A stretch of 64,000 nt of DNA from Unio delphinus (GCA_029339505.1 JAQISU010000233.1:6852501-6916500), one strand, 5' to 3'; positions 38,961 to 50,520 are shown, counted from the stretch's first letter. Translations and numbers: made by a program. The notes: generated by a model from the letters alone, not told the origin.

Positions 38961-39540
38961 AATGTATCAAGGACCATTAGAAAATGCACGCATATAATTA
39001 TGACGGTAATACCCCTCCATACATAGTGATAGCGTGCGTGACTGAGACAGCAGATATGGTGAAAACAATCAGCGTACAAAGCATACCTGTAGGAAAGTTA
39101 CTATGCGACTATTACATTAATTAATACATGTACATACCTGGACGGTTGAAATCAGCTGTAACTGTTATTCTGCCTGTACAGGATAAGCTGCAAACATAGG
39201 TTATTATATCTTATACAAAACTGAAATGTAAGCGATCGCATTTTATATCTGTAATCATAAAATCTAACGAATAAAAAATATTGTCCGATACAAATTTAAC
39301 CTTCAGTCAGTTTTTCTTTAGAAAATAAAAATAAAAACTACTGAAATGTGATTGTCCTTCCTGATAGTGTAAAGTTAAACACACCATTGGCACAATGTTG
39401 TATATACGTTACATATTATTATTGTACATAAGATAATATTTGTTGTACGTGCTGTTATGATCAACGTACATAGGTGCCATTCGTAATTTTTATATTTTGA
39501 AACCAGAGGGCCATTAAAAGTATGTTCATTTGTAATGTTT

Positions 39541-39990
39541 GAGCAACGTTGATAGAACGTTATATTACCACGTAACTACATACAGCTTTAGAGCAACGTC
39601 GATAGAACGTTATATCACCATGCAGCTAAATACAGCCTTAGAGCAAAATTGATAGAACGATATATCACATTGCAGCTAAATACAGCCTTAGAGCAACGTT
39701 GCTAGAACGTTATATCACCACGTAACTAAAATACAGCCTTAGAGCAACGTTGCTAGAACGTTATATCACCATGTAACTAAAATACAGCCTTAGAGCAACG
39801 TTGCTAGAACGTTATATCACCACGTAACTGAACTACAGCCCTAGAGGAGCGTTGTGAATACGTTATATCGCCACGTAACTAAATTACATCCTTAGAGCAA
39901 CGTTGTCAAAATGTTTTATCACCACGTAACTAAAATAGAGCCTTAAGGCAACGAACGGTGTGAAAACGTTATGTGTTATCGGGGAGGATT
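39541..39990. repeat. 50-51 bp tandem array, 9 copies
   Basis: Units start GAGCAACGTT at 39541, 39591, 39641, 39691, 39742, 39793, 39844, 39894 and 39944 (the last two diverged). Each unit contains two AACGTT palindromes, TATATCACCACGTAACTAAA and TACAGCCTTA. Confidence 0.95.
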
Positions 39991-40390
39991 AATAAAATAT
40001 AATTGATGTATTCAAACAAACATTGGAACGTCACTTACCCACAAAATAATCATAACATACCTTTATGTTGTTTACCCATCTATACGTAATGACATGTACC
40101 CTAGAATGGAGAAGAGTTTGGTTTAGAAAATCACTGTACTTTACACTGCGATTTATACGTCACAAAACATCCCTTTCTGGTGGATTGTAGGGTTACTTAT
40201 TTCACTTTATTTTCCACACGTAATTGTTGTATATCTGCTTTAACCAGGATTAAAAATAACAAGTTTAGATGTTAGGATGCTTACGTCGATGGGAATTAAT
40301 GGTAATTTTAAATGTGTTTCTAATCCGGGTAAATTATTGCAATAAAATACTACTATGGTTTTTTTTCCTTCAACTGGGATAGTACATGCA

Positions 40391-40504
40391 ACATTACCAT
40401 AGCCCCGTAACATTGACATAACCCTGTAACATTGCCAAAGCCCCGTCGCATTGCCATAGCCTCATAACATTGACATAACCCTGTAACATTGTCATAGCCG
40501 TCGT
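40391..40504. repeat. 19-bp tandem array, 6 copies
   Basis: Units such as ACATTGACATAACCCTGTA start at 40391, 40410, 40429, 40448, 40467 and 40486. Confidence 0.9.
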
Positions 40505-41349
40505 ATAGCGAGTGTTGACACCCTACGTTTAGTAGCTGTACTTAATTGCAACCGCTAGATGGGTGTTCATTGTCTGAAAATAGGCCCGTATCTGTCATTA
40601 TATACAAATACTGTAGCTAAGGAAAGCTCAATCAACCAATCGTTATACTTATTATATCCCGCCCCATGACGCATTTCTAATACCTCTACACATGAGAGTG
40701 CGGTACTGAAATAACATCGCGCGTCTTAATGAACCTGAATTTACATGAATTAAACATGTTGATCACACATTCATGAAAGAACAGCAATGGTATTTAACAA
40801 GTAGGCATCCAGTAACTATTTATCTCAATATAAAGACCTGACATGTTTATTATGTTACGAAAACCTACCTGAAGCATGGCAAGCTTCCATAGCGTTGCGG
40901 TCTTCGGTTACGTGAGCGAGTCTGTTCTTCAAGCTATATCGAATATGCAGTATATACTAATATAAAATACTCCCATGGAATCCATTTCCATGCACATGTT
41001 CCATGCTAATCCGATGCGTATCATTACGTTGGACTTTGTCTTACAATAGGGATCGTTTGATTTGCTACCTGATATTCGGGTGGATACACTATTTTTTTTT
41101 ATATTAAAATGAATCTGGTTGCTGAGGACTTGTGCATATTAGTTCAGGTGCAGCACATGGAAGTTCTAAAGGCTTTAATGTCTTCCGAAATCCCTATTTC
41201 GATACACATATGGTAAAATACTTTTCCTTATTAAGACTCGTTTTATGAATGATGTGGCTTATACAATGGCATCTGTGTTATTGGTTTTCTACAAATCCTG
41301 GGTCAAACTCCTGGCATATAAAATGGGGTTCAATTAGCTGTTATAATTT

Positions 41350-41590
41350 CTGAAAACACCAAAGATATTGTGGTATGAGTATCTCCATGCGTGTGTCATA
41401 TGTGTGTGTGTTATTGAGAGATTCTAAGTATGGCGTGTGTATCTGTCTAGGTGTGTGCCAAATTTAAAATGATACCGAGAGACTTTAAGTATGGCGCGTG
41501 TATCTGCCAAATCAAGGTGATACTTAGTGACTGTGTATGGTGTGTATGTCTCTAGGCATGCGCCAAATATAAGATACTGAGAGACTTCAA
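41350..41590. repeat. Diverged tandem repeat, about 70 bp, 3 copies
   Basis: GAGAGATTCTAAGTATGGCG, GAGAGACTTTAAGTATGGCG and GAGAGACTTCAAGTG mark successive units with GTGTATCTGYC and GCGCCAAAT blocks between. Confidence 0.75.
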
Positions 41591-41847
41591 GTGTATTTTT
41601 TTTATTTTTAATTTCGAATCCGATTTCAGTATTTGAGTTTAGACAGTTTCATGACTAAAGAACTATATATATGGCTAAGAGACCAAGTATTGTGAATGGG
41701 AGTCCAGGTTTCCTGATTAAATGAATATGTGTTGTGACTAATGTACCAGTGATTACCCCAAACTTCAATTAGTTTCGAAATGGCATCAAATCGTTTCAGC
41801 CTAATGCCAACAAGGTTTTTAGGAACTTTAGCACCGTTTATACTCCT

Positions 41848-42032
41848 TTACAAGTCGAATTCAACTACAAGACAACATAGATACTGATGTGTCGTACCAT
41901 AATCAGAGTCTCTGCCTGTTTTCTCTACTAAAAACGACAAGCAAACTGCACAGACCCACATGTACCGGCGCATTAGGCGACATCGTATCTGGGTCTGTGC
42001 AGTGTGCAGTTGGACTCGTCTTATAAGCCAGT
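41848..42032. mobile_element. Foldback MITE-like element with a 13-bp perfect inner palindrome
   Basis: CTGCACAGACCCA at 41946-41958 pairs perfectly with TGGGTCTGTGCAG at 41990-42002. The right edge, GACTCGTCTTATAAGCC, is the complement of the left edge of the element at 44208 (CTCTTATAAGGCGAGTC). Suggests a small non-autonomous family. Confidence 0.5.
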
Positions 42033-42230
42033 AATATGGGTGTGGTTTGCTTACATGTTGTGTGCTTGTAGGTGTTTTATAGTTGATCAAAAGACCTCGT
42101 CGCATAATATGATATTGTGATTTTATTGTGTAGAGCTATTGCAAAGACATCCGTTTTCCGTTCCCTATGAACACGAATAGTATTTGTACATACCACGTAG
42201 TACGTTCAGGAGAAATATTAGTTACCTTTG

Positions 42231-42302
42231 TAGACTTACCTTTTGACAACGTAATGGATGTTACCATGGTAGACTTACCTTTCGACAACGTAATTGATGT
42301 TT
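42231..42302. repeat. 39-bp tandem duplication
   Basis: TAGACTTACCTTTTGACAAC at 42231 recurs as TAGACTTACCTTTCGACAAC at 42270. Confidence 0.9.
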
Positions 42303-42913
42303 GCAGTTCGGGGTATTAACCGTTGTACGTTGACAAGTGTCAAGAATATATGCCCAGTTTAAATTTGTATGAAAAACATGTGGTATCTTTAGATTTATAA
42401 TTCATTATTCTTTCATTTAATCAGAAGTATATACATGTGTTGTTTCTAACTGTTTACCTTTACGTTACTACGTTTCTCTTAGTTTTATTTGATTGTTCTT
42501 TCTTATTTTTTTTTAATAAAAAAAAATATTAAAAATTAAAACTTTAGTTAAATACGATGACATGGAGAACTAATATATATTGTGGTCCTTAATAGGTCTT
42601 AAATGTAAATAAAGTAATTTTACACAGTAGGAGGGGTTTCTTATACAGGTGGTCCTTATTTTTCTTTATCTCCCAATAACCAACATTATAAATTAATTTA
42701 TATTTTAAAAAGAAACCCATAGTTTTCGGTTTTGTCCACCACCCTTGCGAGTAACATGCACCACACTTTGATATATTTGGTTAGGATTCAAAACAAATAA
42801 ACGAATACCTTTAACAGTAATTTGTGGCTTTACATTCCGATTACGTTCTTATGGTGGCTAAATCTAGGCCAAACTGCTTCTATATAAGCTCGAAAGTACT
42901 AAGATATGCACAC

Positions 42914-42965
42914 AAGGTCGTCGTGCAAGGTCATCGTGTAAGGTCATCGTGTAAGGTCATCGTGT
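42914..42965. repeat. 13-bp tandem array, 4 copies
   Basis: AAGGTCATCGTGT starts at 42927, 42940 and 42953, with a variant at 42914. Confidence 0.93.
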
Positions 42966-43894
42966 CGGCTCGTTAAAATGGGCAAGTTTATCGAAAGACC
43001 GTGGCGTCTACATTCGCCCTGTGACAGACACGCTTAAGGTTTATGTTCCTTTCTTGGTTTTTAAACCGTGTATTTTGAGCAGACGACATCCAATTAGCAC
43101 AGCAGAAACTTTGCGTTGTAATTAATTTTTGCTCATAAAACAACGTGGAATGTATAGTGTTTACAAATAAGTAATAGCTATTTAATCAGCAACCACTTAA
43201 GGAAGTAATTTTATTTAATTTATTTTCTGAAACGTTGCCAGAAAATTAGTCAAAGTCATTTAAAAACCAGTTTGTACTGAAACCCTATACATGTAAAGGA
43301 TATGTACAGGCAGGTGTCTTAATAGTGTTCCAAACATAGAGGTCACTGTAACCTCAACATCATGGCTACATGTTTATTGAGTTGATCCAAAAGAACATCT
43401 GAATTTTGCGAACTTGGTCAATGTTTGACCAACTTTTGAAACTAAACAAGCAAACTGCTTGTTCAAGTGGCTTTTGATTAACTATTTATTCCACCTTTAC
43501 TTACAACAATGTGGTATGGGCTGTCCTAATATAATCAATTATAATGTAAAGTTTATGTGTGCTCATTTAAAGTCATTTAAGAAATAAAAAACAACTAAGA
43601 AGGATACATACATCGTAAGTACTGCATGTATAACAAGCATATTGTGCAATAAAGAAAATTATGTGACATATTGTATCAAGTGTTATTCGTTTTCAAATAA
43701 AGTACATGTTACCTAACTTCCAAATAAAAGCGCCAGAAAGGAAGAGCATTGCTCACGACATCCCATTACTCGCTTGAAATTCTAACGATGACTCTTGTCA
43801 TACTCTCGATGACTTCATTGATATTGTCTGTGTTAATAAAGCAAATGTATCCGTGTTAACAAAGCTGAATATTAGAATGCCTGACTATCCAGAT
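42966..43894. other. Non-coding stretch
   Basis: No gene or repeat recognised. Confidence 0.6.
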
Positions 43895-43907
43895 TCTGGT
43901 AGTATGA

Positions 43908-44160
43908 TTTGTTGTTGTTGTAGGGTTTAACGCCATTTTTCAGCATACGATAAGCTACACATGGCGGCTAGTATTAATGGTGGAGGAAGAAACCGGGATA
44001 ATCCCGGGAAAGAACCACCTAGTCACGAGAAGCTACTGGCAAGCTTACTCACATAACCACGTTGGCCGAATCCGAGACTCGAACCCACACAGACAGAGGT
44101 GAACTGGCAGTGATCCATATAACGGAGAGCGCTTTAGACCACTCGGCCACTCGGGGCCCC
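43908..44160 (-). mobile_element. SINE family A, copy A5 (complete, with TSD)
   Basis: 253-bp full-length reverse copy from the GTTGTTGTTG tail to GGGGCCCC. A 13-bp target duplication with one mismatch, TCTGGTAGTATGA at 43895-43907 and TCTTGTAGTATGA at 44161-44173, marks the insertion. Confidence 0.93.
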
Positions 44161-44207
44161 TCTTGTAGTATGAGGATATGATGACAAACATGCTAACACC
44201 ATGTTCA

Positions 44208-44356
44208 ATCTCTTATAAGGCGAGTCAAATTCGGAAACGGCACAGTCCCCGGTGTAATCAGTAGAGCTAACAGAGCCGACTCTGATCTGCCAATGCATAA
44301 TGTGACGTCAGGTCAGGGTCTGTGCTGTTTGCTGATGAACTTGACTTATACGCGAG
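44208..44356. mobile_element. Foldback MITE-like element, second copy
   Basis: The left edge CTCTTATAAGGCGAGTCAAA and ACGGCACAGTCCC pair imperfectly with the right part GGGTCTGTGCTGTTTGCTGA and ACTTGACTTATACGCGAGAG. Shares edge sequence with 41848-42032. A related edge (CTCTTATAAGACGAATCG) stands near 18385. Confidence 0.5.
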
Positions 44357-44550
44357 AGTATGTTTTATATAACTAAGCAGACACGTAGTGTGTGTATATA
44401 ATGATTTTGTTTAAGAGCGCTGATATGGACATAGTTGATATAATTAGCAGGTGGTGAACTGAGGTAATCAAAGACCTACAAAGAAGGGACACACGGCTCT
44501 GATGCCGACAGCGTGTGGCCTCATTTTAACATGCACATCTCAATGGCAAC

Positions 44551-44790
44551 TGGTGAACCAGGTGGACGAGTGGTCTGAGGCGCATGCTTTACAAATACTG
44601 ACATCTGACCTCTGCCCACGCGGGTCTTAGTCTGTGACTCGACCAAACTTGTGTATGTAAGATAGCTTGCCGGTAGCTTCCCGTGGAGGTTTGGTTCTTC
44701 CCTAACCTTTTCCTGGTTCATCCTCACCAAATATACTGGCTGAAGTGTATGGTCTATCGTATGTTCATAAAATGGCGTTAGACTAAAAAG
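44551..44790 (+). mobile_element. SINE family A, copy A6 (old)
   Basis: Diverged forward copy: GGTGGACGAGTGGTCTGAGG head, CGCGGGTCTTAGTC in place of the B box, AGCTTGCCGGTAGCTTCCCG and ATAAAATGGCGTTAGAC. The degraded boxes suggest an old insertion. Confidence 0.8.
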
Positions 44791-44914
44791 GTGGCTAGAC
44801 TCAAAAGGTGGCAAGGAACAGTTTCATAAATTGGCCTCTGGCCAATTTCTTAACTTGACGGCTATCGTGTGACTTTTTCAGCTCTTATTATTTAATATTT
44901 AATTATATGGATAT

Positions 44915-45164
44915 ATTGGGGTCCCGAGTGGCCGAGTGTTTCTAAAGCGCTGTCCGTTACGGATCACTGCCATCTCACCTCTGTCTGCGTGGGTTCGAGT
45001 CTCGGATTCGGCCAATGTTGGTTTGTGAGAAAGCTTGCCAGTAGCTTCTCGTGGGTCGGTGGTTCTTTGCGGGGGTTTTCCCGGGTTCTTCCTCCACCAT
45101 TAATACTGGCCGCCATGTATAGCCTATATTGTGCTGAAAAATGGCGTGAGACCATAAAGAACAA
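44915..45164 (+). mobile_element. SINE family A, copy A7 (complete, with TSD)
   Basis: Full-length forward copy, GGGGTCCCGAGTGGCCGAG head, B box GGGTTCGAGTCTCGG, hallmark GGCCGCCATGTATAGCC. A 10-bp target duplication ATATGGATAT lies at 44905-44914 and 45165-45174. It lies 125 bp from copy A6 in the same orientation. Confidence 0.93.
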
Positions 45165-45174
45165 ATATGGATAT

Positions 45175-45834
45175 TTTTGTGAACTAGGTGTTTTGGGGCT
45201 TATGTTGTTCTTAACATTGATGCCAGGCATGTAACACTTTCCATATCTACTCTGCAGTATGTTGACAATGAAGATGTTTGAATTGTACGGTACATGCTAC
45301 TGTGCAAATGTGCATTCACCATGAATACATCGATTCCTGAGTATTGAATGTGCAGGGTGAATAGATCTTCTGCTGCAACGTCATCCTACGAACACAGAAA
45401 ATACAAGACCAATAATGCCAAACCGAAGCCTCAAACTGACCGAAAATGTCTCTAATTGGGTTAGTTCGTTTTGTTACTTTATCGTTTGTCGTTAGTGTCT
45501 TTTAACATTGTTATGTATGTTTTGTTTACCCACTGGACGTTTCATTGAGGTCGTGACCTCTCTGCTACTGTAATGTGTGAGTAATTAAATCATTATTATA
45601 TTAGATTAACTGCTATTTCTTAACCAAACGCTTTATCAAGACCTACACGAAATCGCGACCGAGAATCATGTAAATTTATCGTTATAAATCCGTGCACGTG
45701 AAAAGAAGTTTTTGAACTTAATTATATCCATACCCCCTTAACATCAAGTCTGATGAATATTTCGCAGAGAATGTGCATCGACTCCATTAAATACAGCTAA
45801 AATAGTACAGTTATCTCTGATTACCTAAGGTATT
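45175..45834. other. Non-coding stretch at the possible left edge of the Polinton
   Basis: No terminal inverted repeat could be recognised; no gene seen. Confidence 0.45.
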
Positions 45835-46225
45835 TGTGTATATCTCTGAGTAACATAAATTACATCTGTGTTTTTATGTCTGCCTCGAGAAAATATTCTT
45901 GCCGGATTTGATTATTTATGCATCACAACATTGTTTTCTACGAGAGTATTAATAAATCCATCGAGGTCATCTACAGATAGGGCTTTATCAATATCCGTGA
46001 TAAAATCATTACTATCCTCGACCAAAAATGTTGCATTTTCATTTAAATCTTTAAGCACCTCGTAGCATCTCTGATCATCTACGGATGGATGGTGCTAGTG
46101 AAAAAAAGATCCGACTTGAGCCATCTCATTATTAAATTAAGTAATAATTTCTTTTTACCAGACCCAGATGGGTCTATGATAATTGCTCTGATAATATTGG
46201 TCGTTAAAACATCCGTGACATCCAT
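45835..46225 (-). pseudogene. Polinton-type packaging ATPase remnant
   Basis: On the - strand, an ATG at 46225 leads to IIIDPSGSGKKKLLLNLIM (46200-46130), a Walker A motif with the usual GPSGSGKT altered to DPSGSGKK. After a frameshift an acidic stretch follows, then a stop, then a block around 45890-45850 with RGRHKNTDVIYVTQRYTQIP. That GRHKN...Y.TQ pattern is typical of FtsK/HerA-type packaging ATPases of Polintons and related viruses. The product would be about 130 residues against roughly 200-250, so the Walker B region has been lost. Non-functional. Confidence 0.72.
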
Positions 46226-46749
46226 GCTATACAAATATAATAAAATGAATAATATGAATTTTTATTGTTTTACATACAGAGCATCCACTCCAACCAATGA
46301 CATAACAACAATAATAACAAAACTAAAAGGCATGCACTTGCCGGCAAATGTGTGAAATGTTGTTCCAAAAAATATAAAGTTGGGTTGTTTTTTTTTGACA
46401 ATTAAACAAAAATAAGTGGTAATATCGCTGTTTCATTGGGCAAATTACCAGGCACTCCATGAGCTAAATAACCAAGAGAAGATTCTGGATATAATTAGTG
46501 TGGTCCTGGAACCAGACATGATGTAGAGTAGAGTATCCATTAAATCATATTGATCAAGTATGTCACGTTCATGATGTAGCTATACAAAAAAATTGCAACA
46601 GCGACATATTGCAGATGTGAAGTTGATTCATTCGTTAAATTCCATGAAAAATAAATCTTTCAGAGAATAACTAGCTAAAATGGTTGGCAAGATACGCGAT
46701 GAAAGGTAAACTATTGCAAGGGGCTGGTAAGTAATCAATCATTATTATA

Positions 46750-47291
46750 ATGGAATCGATTTATTATATCTTAAGAGAATATTGGAGGGTAGAGCAGCGT
46801 ATGATAAACTCGCTGATGCAGCATATATTACGCGTGTTGTTGCTGAAAATTGGTTAGTACGACAGGCAATATGGCAAATTTATCATCCACTACCTAAACA
46901 AATTCCGTTCTGGCATTTTGATGTCAGCACTCCTAATGAAGATCATCAGGCAGATATATTATTTTTACTACATGAAAGTTTTATAATGTTTAGACGTCAA
47001 TGCACATACAAATATGCGTTGACTGTCGTTCACGCTGTAACTAGATATAAAGAAGCAGAAACATTATCAAATAAAAGAGATATTGAAGTTTCATCGGCTG
47101 TAGAATGAATTTATTAACGAGGACTCTTGCGATGGCTTCAGTTGCTACAGGTTGATCTTGGCAAAGAATTGTTTGGTGTAGTATCATCTCTGATGAAAAA
47201 CAGCATAGCATCAAAATCAGACGAGGATATTCCGCAATTCATTACAATCAGTCAATCGCTCAGTGTTTTAATCGAAAATGTGCCGAGAGGT

Positions 47292-47296
<5 letters not shown>
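46750..47296 (+). pseudogene. Polinton/Maverick integrase, decayed
   Basis: From the ATG at 46750 (MESIYYILR), a frameshift leads into the 46782-47108 ORF: KLADAAYITRVVAENWLVRQ, AIWQIYHPLPKQIPFWHFDV, and HQADILFLLHE with the first catalytic Asp. YKYALTVVHAVTRYKEAE is the conserved beta strand. Further frameshifts lead to LLQVDLGKELF with the second Asp near 47147, and to IRRG...NQSIAQCFNRKCAERL at 47213-47296. There the catalytic Glu (usually in IVERFNR) reads Gln. This is the retroviral-like integrase that Polintons use for insertion. It ends at a CA microsatellite. Confidence 0.85.
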
Positions 47297-47370
<74 letters not shown>

Positions 47371-47373
47371 TAT
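47293..47373. repeat. Compound (CA)n(TATACA)n microsatellite
   Basis: About 22 CA units, then TATACA hexamers, then TA. It directly follows the integrase remnant. Confidence 0.97.
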
Positions 47374-47397
47374 ATTTCTATCTCGGATGAGAGGTGG

Positions 47398-47610
47398 TTC
47401 CCGAACAGTAATACCTATTTTTGTTATTCTTTCTCTGTAATATATTTAATTCTGCGTTGAAATTCATCGTTGATTTGTTCGATTCATAAATACCTGTTGG
47501 ATAAGCAACAACCTGCGAATCATTGGTTCCATCTTGTTTACTTTTATTTACAAAGACATGTGAATTATTCGCCGGTAATCCAGCGAATGAGTTTGATCTA
47601 ATATTTAGTC
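47398..47610 (-). pseudogene. Open coding-like block in the Polinton region
   Basis: An ATG-less open frame of about 70 codons on the - strand, 47608 to 47398, containing NSFAGLPANNSHVFVNKS, VVAYPTGIYESNKSTMNFNA and ELNILQRKNNKNRYY before a stop. I do not recognise the family. Its place between Polinton integrase and ATPase-type blocks suggests it is Polinton-derived. Confidence 0.35.
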
Positions 47611-47771
47611 AACTATGACATACTAGTAATTATGCAAGTGCAATTTCTTTTACTGGAATTGCAGTTTAAAAATAAATTCCAAATTCAGAATTGGTCGAGC
47701 TTTCTAAATTTCATCGGTGTTTTTGACCTCGTATTAACAACGATCTGTTGCAGTAGTTCTTGCAATGACGA

Positions 47772-47831
<60 letters not shown>

Positions 47832-47866
47832 TACTACTACTATCATCATTATTATCATTTTTATTA
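47772..47866. repeat. ATT trinucleotide microsatellite
   Basis: About 19 ATT units, then ACT and ATC units. Accounts for the poly-Ile and poly-Asn ORFs. Confidence 0.97.
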
Positions 47867-48044
47867 TCTAAATCAGACGTATATTTTGTTATAGTCATTG
47901 CCTGGTTGTAAATATTAATCATTCCTGTGAATTAAATATCTGATATTATTCCATCGATAAGGCCTGATGATATTAATAAGGAATATTTGGAGTATGCTAG
48001 TGTTGCTGTATGCAACTTTTTTATATACTCATGCAATTATATAC

Positions 48045-49560
48045 CAGTACCATTCAAGACGAAAATGGAAAATACCTCTCGGAAGGGATTCACATTGCAG
48101 AAAAATGGACTAAGTGTTGTAAATATCTCTATAACCATCCATCCACACGAGAACCATAGGTGCTAGAAGTTCCAAACTCCACAACTGATGGTGATTTTCC
48201 CATTATCAAAGAAGAGCTGGAGACAGTAATAAGGGCACCGAATAATGGGAAGGCAGCTGTAGCAGACAACATCCCAGCTGAACTTATCAAGTGGGGAGGG
48301 GGCATATCAGCGATAGAGCTACTAACAAAAATCTGCAACAAGATCTGGCAGACAGGTACATGGCGAACACAGTGGACCCAGTTGCTGATTATAACACTCC
48401 CCAAAAATGCAATCTCCAGCTGTGCCAAAATTGCAAAACTATCAGTTTCATCAGCAATGCTAGTTGCAAACAGAACAAATATTCAATCTCAGGGTTCTGT
48501 GTGAAAAGTACTCGCAATGTCAATAAGACATATATCATGTGTTCATAGATTTAAAGCAGGCCTTTGACCGAGTGTGACATGAGGCATTGTGGGTTTTAAT
48601 GAAGAAGTGTAACATGGGTCAAACTGACCAATACCATCAAGCAACTGTACGCCAAGGCTACCAGTGCAGTGTTTTCTCACGGTTATGTGGGGGACTGGTT
48701 CCAGACAACCGTTGGAGTATGTCAAGGATGTCTCCTGTCACCCACGCTTTTCAATATCTATTCTGAGCTCATCAAGGGCGATGCCCTGGAAAACCACTGT
48801 GGTACAGTAAGCATTAGAGGGCGTAACATCACCAACCTCTGCGTTGCAGACGAAATTAATGGGCTGTCAGGCAGCGAAGACGAACTTGCCGCTTTAGTGA
48901 AGAACCTGGATTTGACATGGAGATAAACGTTGAGAAGACCAAGCTGAAGACAAATAGTAGCACACAAATATCAGCCAAGATTAAAGTCAGACGACAATAT
49001 CTTGGTTCTATATTCACTGAAGAGGGACCAAGAGCTGAATATGGAGGGACAAGAATATCTGTCGGAAAGCTACAATGAGACAATTGAGAGCACTTGTCAT
49101 CACAATATTTTTTGTATTCATGTGAGTCCTGAACCCTGACAGCAGAATTACAACGAAAAATTCAGGCACATTAAATGAGATGTTACATAACCATCATTGG
49201 CCTCTTCTACATGGACCACATCACAAATGAAGAAGTGCGTAACACAATCAGGCACAAAGTAGGCCAATATGATGCCCTCATCACAACCGTCATAAAGAGA
49301 AAGCTGAAATGGTATGGCCATGTCACTTGTGCCAACAGTCTATCCACAACTGTACTGCAGGGCATCGTTCAGGGTGGCAGAAGGAGAGATGGACAGAGAC
49401 AAAAGTGGACTGACAACATCACGGAATGGACCATGAAACGTTTGCGGTGACACGGGCATTGGCACATGATCGAGACAAGTGGAGGGAACTGGTCAGATGT
49501 TCAGCAGCACGGTGCATCGACGACCACACTAGGTCAAGAATTTGATGATGATGCTGTACT
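48045..49560 (+). pseudogene. RTE-like LINE reverse transcriptase to 3' end
   Basis: Forward copy starting inside the endonuclease-RT linker (HTSTIQDENGKYL-like wording near 48045) and reading through LKNGKAAGVDNIPAEL-type (here APNNGKAAVADNIPAELIKW), LLTKICNKIWQTGTW, a FIDLKQAFDRV block, VGDWFQTTVGVCQGCLLSPT, TLFNIY, then the catalytic box, which reads VADEINGL instead of FADDIDGL, so the aspartate pair is damaged. The C-terminus has RRDGQRQKWTDNITEWT. Several frameshifts. It ends in a GATGATGATG tail near 49545. It is inserted between Polinton-derived blocks and is 5'-truncated. Confidence 0.9.
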
Positions 49561-49590
49561 TTATCAACGACAACTATACGTCTCCGATAT

Positions 49591-49785
49591 TTTTAATTTT
49601 TGCTGTATGTTCATCAACTATGTTTTTTAGTTTAGTTTGCCACTCGCGTTCTTGATTGTTTCTGAACTGTTGCACGTTGATTGAGCAGCTCATTATACTG
49701 AGTAGGTGGTAGTTTACCGACTAAATCAAGACACCAATGTTTGTCTTCAGGTTCCACTTCAAATGTTAACTTCTTCGTTTTGCTC
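49591..49785 (-). pseudogene. Polinton-region coding remnant
   Basis: On the - strand, a KLTFEVEPEDKHWCLDLVGK block followed by LPPTQYNELLNQ, then a frameshift to REWQTKLKNIVDEHTAKIKN. Coherent protein-like wording over about 60 residues, no recognised family. It resumes just after the RTE insertion ends. Confidence 0.3.
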
Positions 49786-49833
49786 CAACATCACTAAAAT
49801 AGATCCAGAAGATCCTGTTAGTGGACAATGCCA

Positions 49834-50382
49834 TCAAATTGTAGCAGATATCGTAAATGTTGTAATACCTAGTACTAAGAACCTTTCCATACCGGTAAGC
49901 TCATTACTACGATAGTTAATGGATTTATTAAGTGGTGACCATGATATTGATCCTGACACTACCGTATATAATAGGTTGTCCGGTGATCTTTTATTTATGT
50001 CAGTGAGCTTACTATCACCGACTGCTGGACTTCCAAATATGTCATTAATGGCTCTATTGATGTTTCTACGAAACCTCAAGAACGTGTTCACGTGCGCAGC
50101 ATGATTATATCTCAGATCAATTATATCGCTATTGATTGCTGTTAACTAATGCATCATTGGGTGCTTTTTATCGTCGACATATTTCTTTGTTGCAGCATCG
50201 TCGTTTGATCCTGGATCTCCAAGACCAATAATTTCATTATTAGTCTTATTGAGTGATACACTCATTGTATCACCGGATGTTTGTACTCGATTGCGAATAT
50301 TATTTAATATCGATGACATAACAACACCGGGTGTTCTTATTTCATTACTATCAAACACAGCTATATGTTTTAGGTTGATCAA
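49834..50382 (-). pseudogene. Tail-fibre-like protein of the Polinton, one stop codon
   Basis: One continuous - strand frame of about 182 codons with a single stop at 50146-50148. The N-terminal half has GDTMSVSLNKTNNEIIGLGD followed by PGSNDDAATKKYVDDKK. This is the repeat seen in tail-fibre or surface-fibre proteins (GD.M...L....N.I..LG.P...DDAATK.YVD). The C-terminal half begins after the stop with INSDIIDLRYNHAAHVNTFL. In this setting it is probably a decayed virion surface gene of the Polinton; the fibre analogy is by motif only. Confidence 0.5.
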
Positions 50383-50389
50383 TTTATTC

Positions 50390-50520
50390 TAACGATAATA
50401 TCTTGTAAAGAAAGATTACTCGTTTTTAAGCTTCCTTTGCTTATCTTGAAATGCAAGTTTTGATCTACATTTGCAAGGTTAAGTAAATTGGATATTTCTT
50501 CATTAATGATTTAATTTACA
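50390..50520 (-). pseudogene. Short coding remnant upstream of the fibre-like gene
   Basis: On the - strand about 40 codons read INEEISNLLNLANVDQNLHF, KISKGSLKTSNLSLQDIIV before a stop near the fibre-like start. It could be the N-terminal part of the same gene or a neighbouring gene. Family not recognised. Confidence 0.3.

Noticed and set aside
46089..46355. + strand 88-codon ORF
   Set aside because: Antisense to the packaging-ATPase remnant, whose Walker A motif is on the other strand.
47632..47922. Poly-Ile and poly-Asn ORFs
   Set aside because: Products of an ATT microsatellite.
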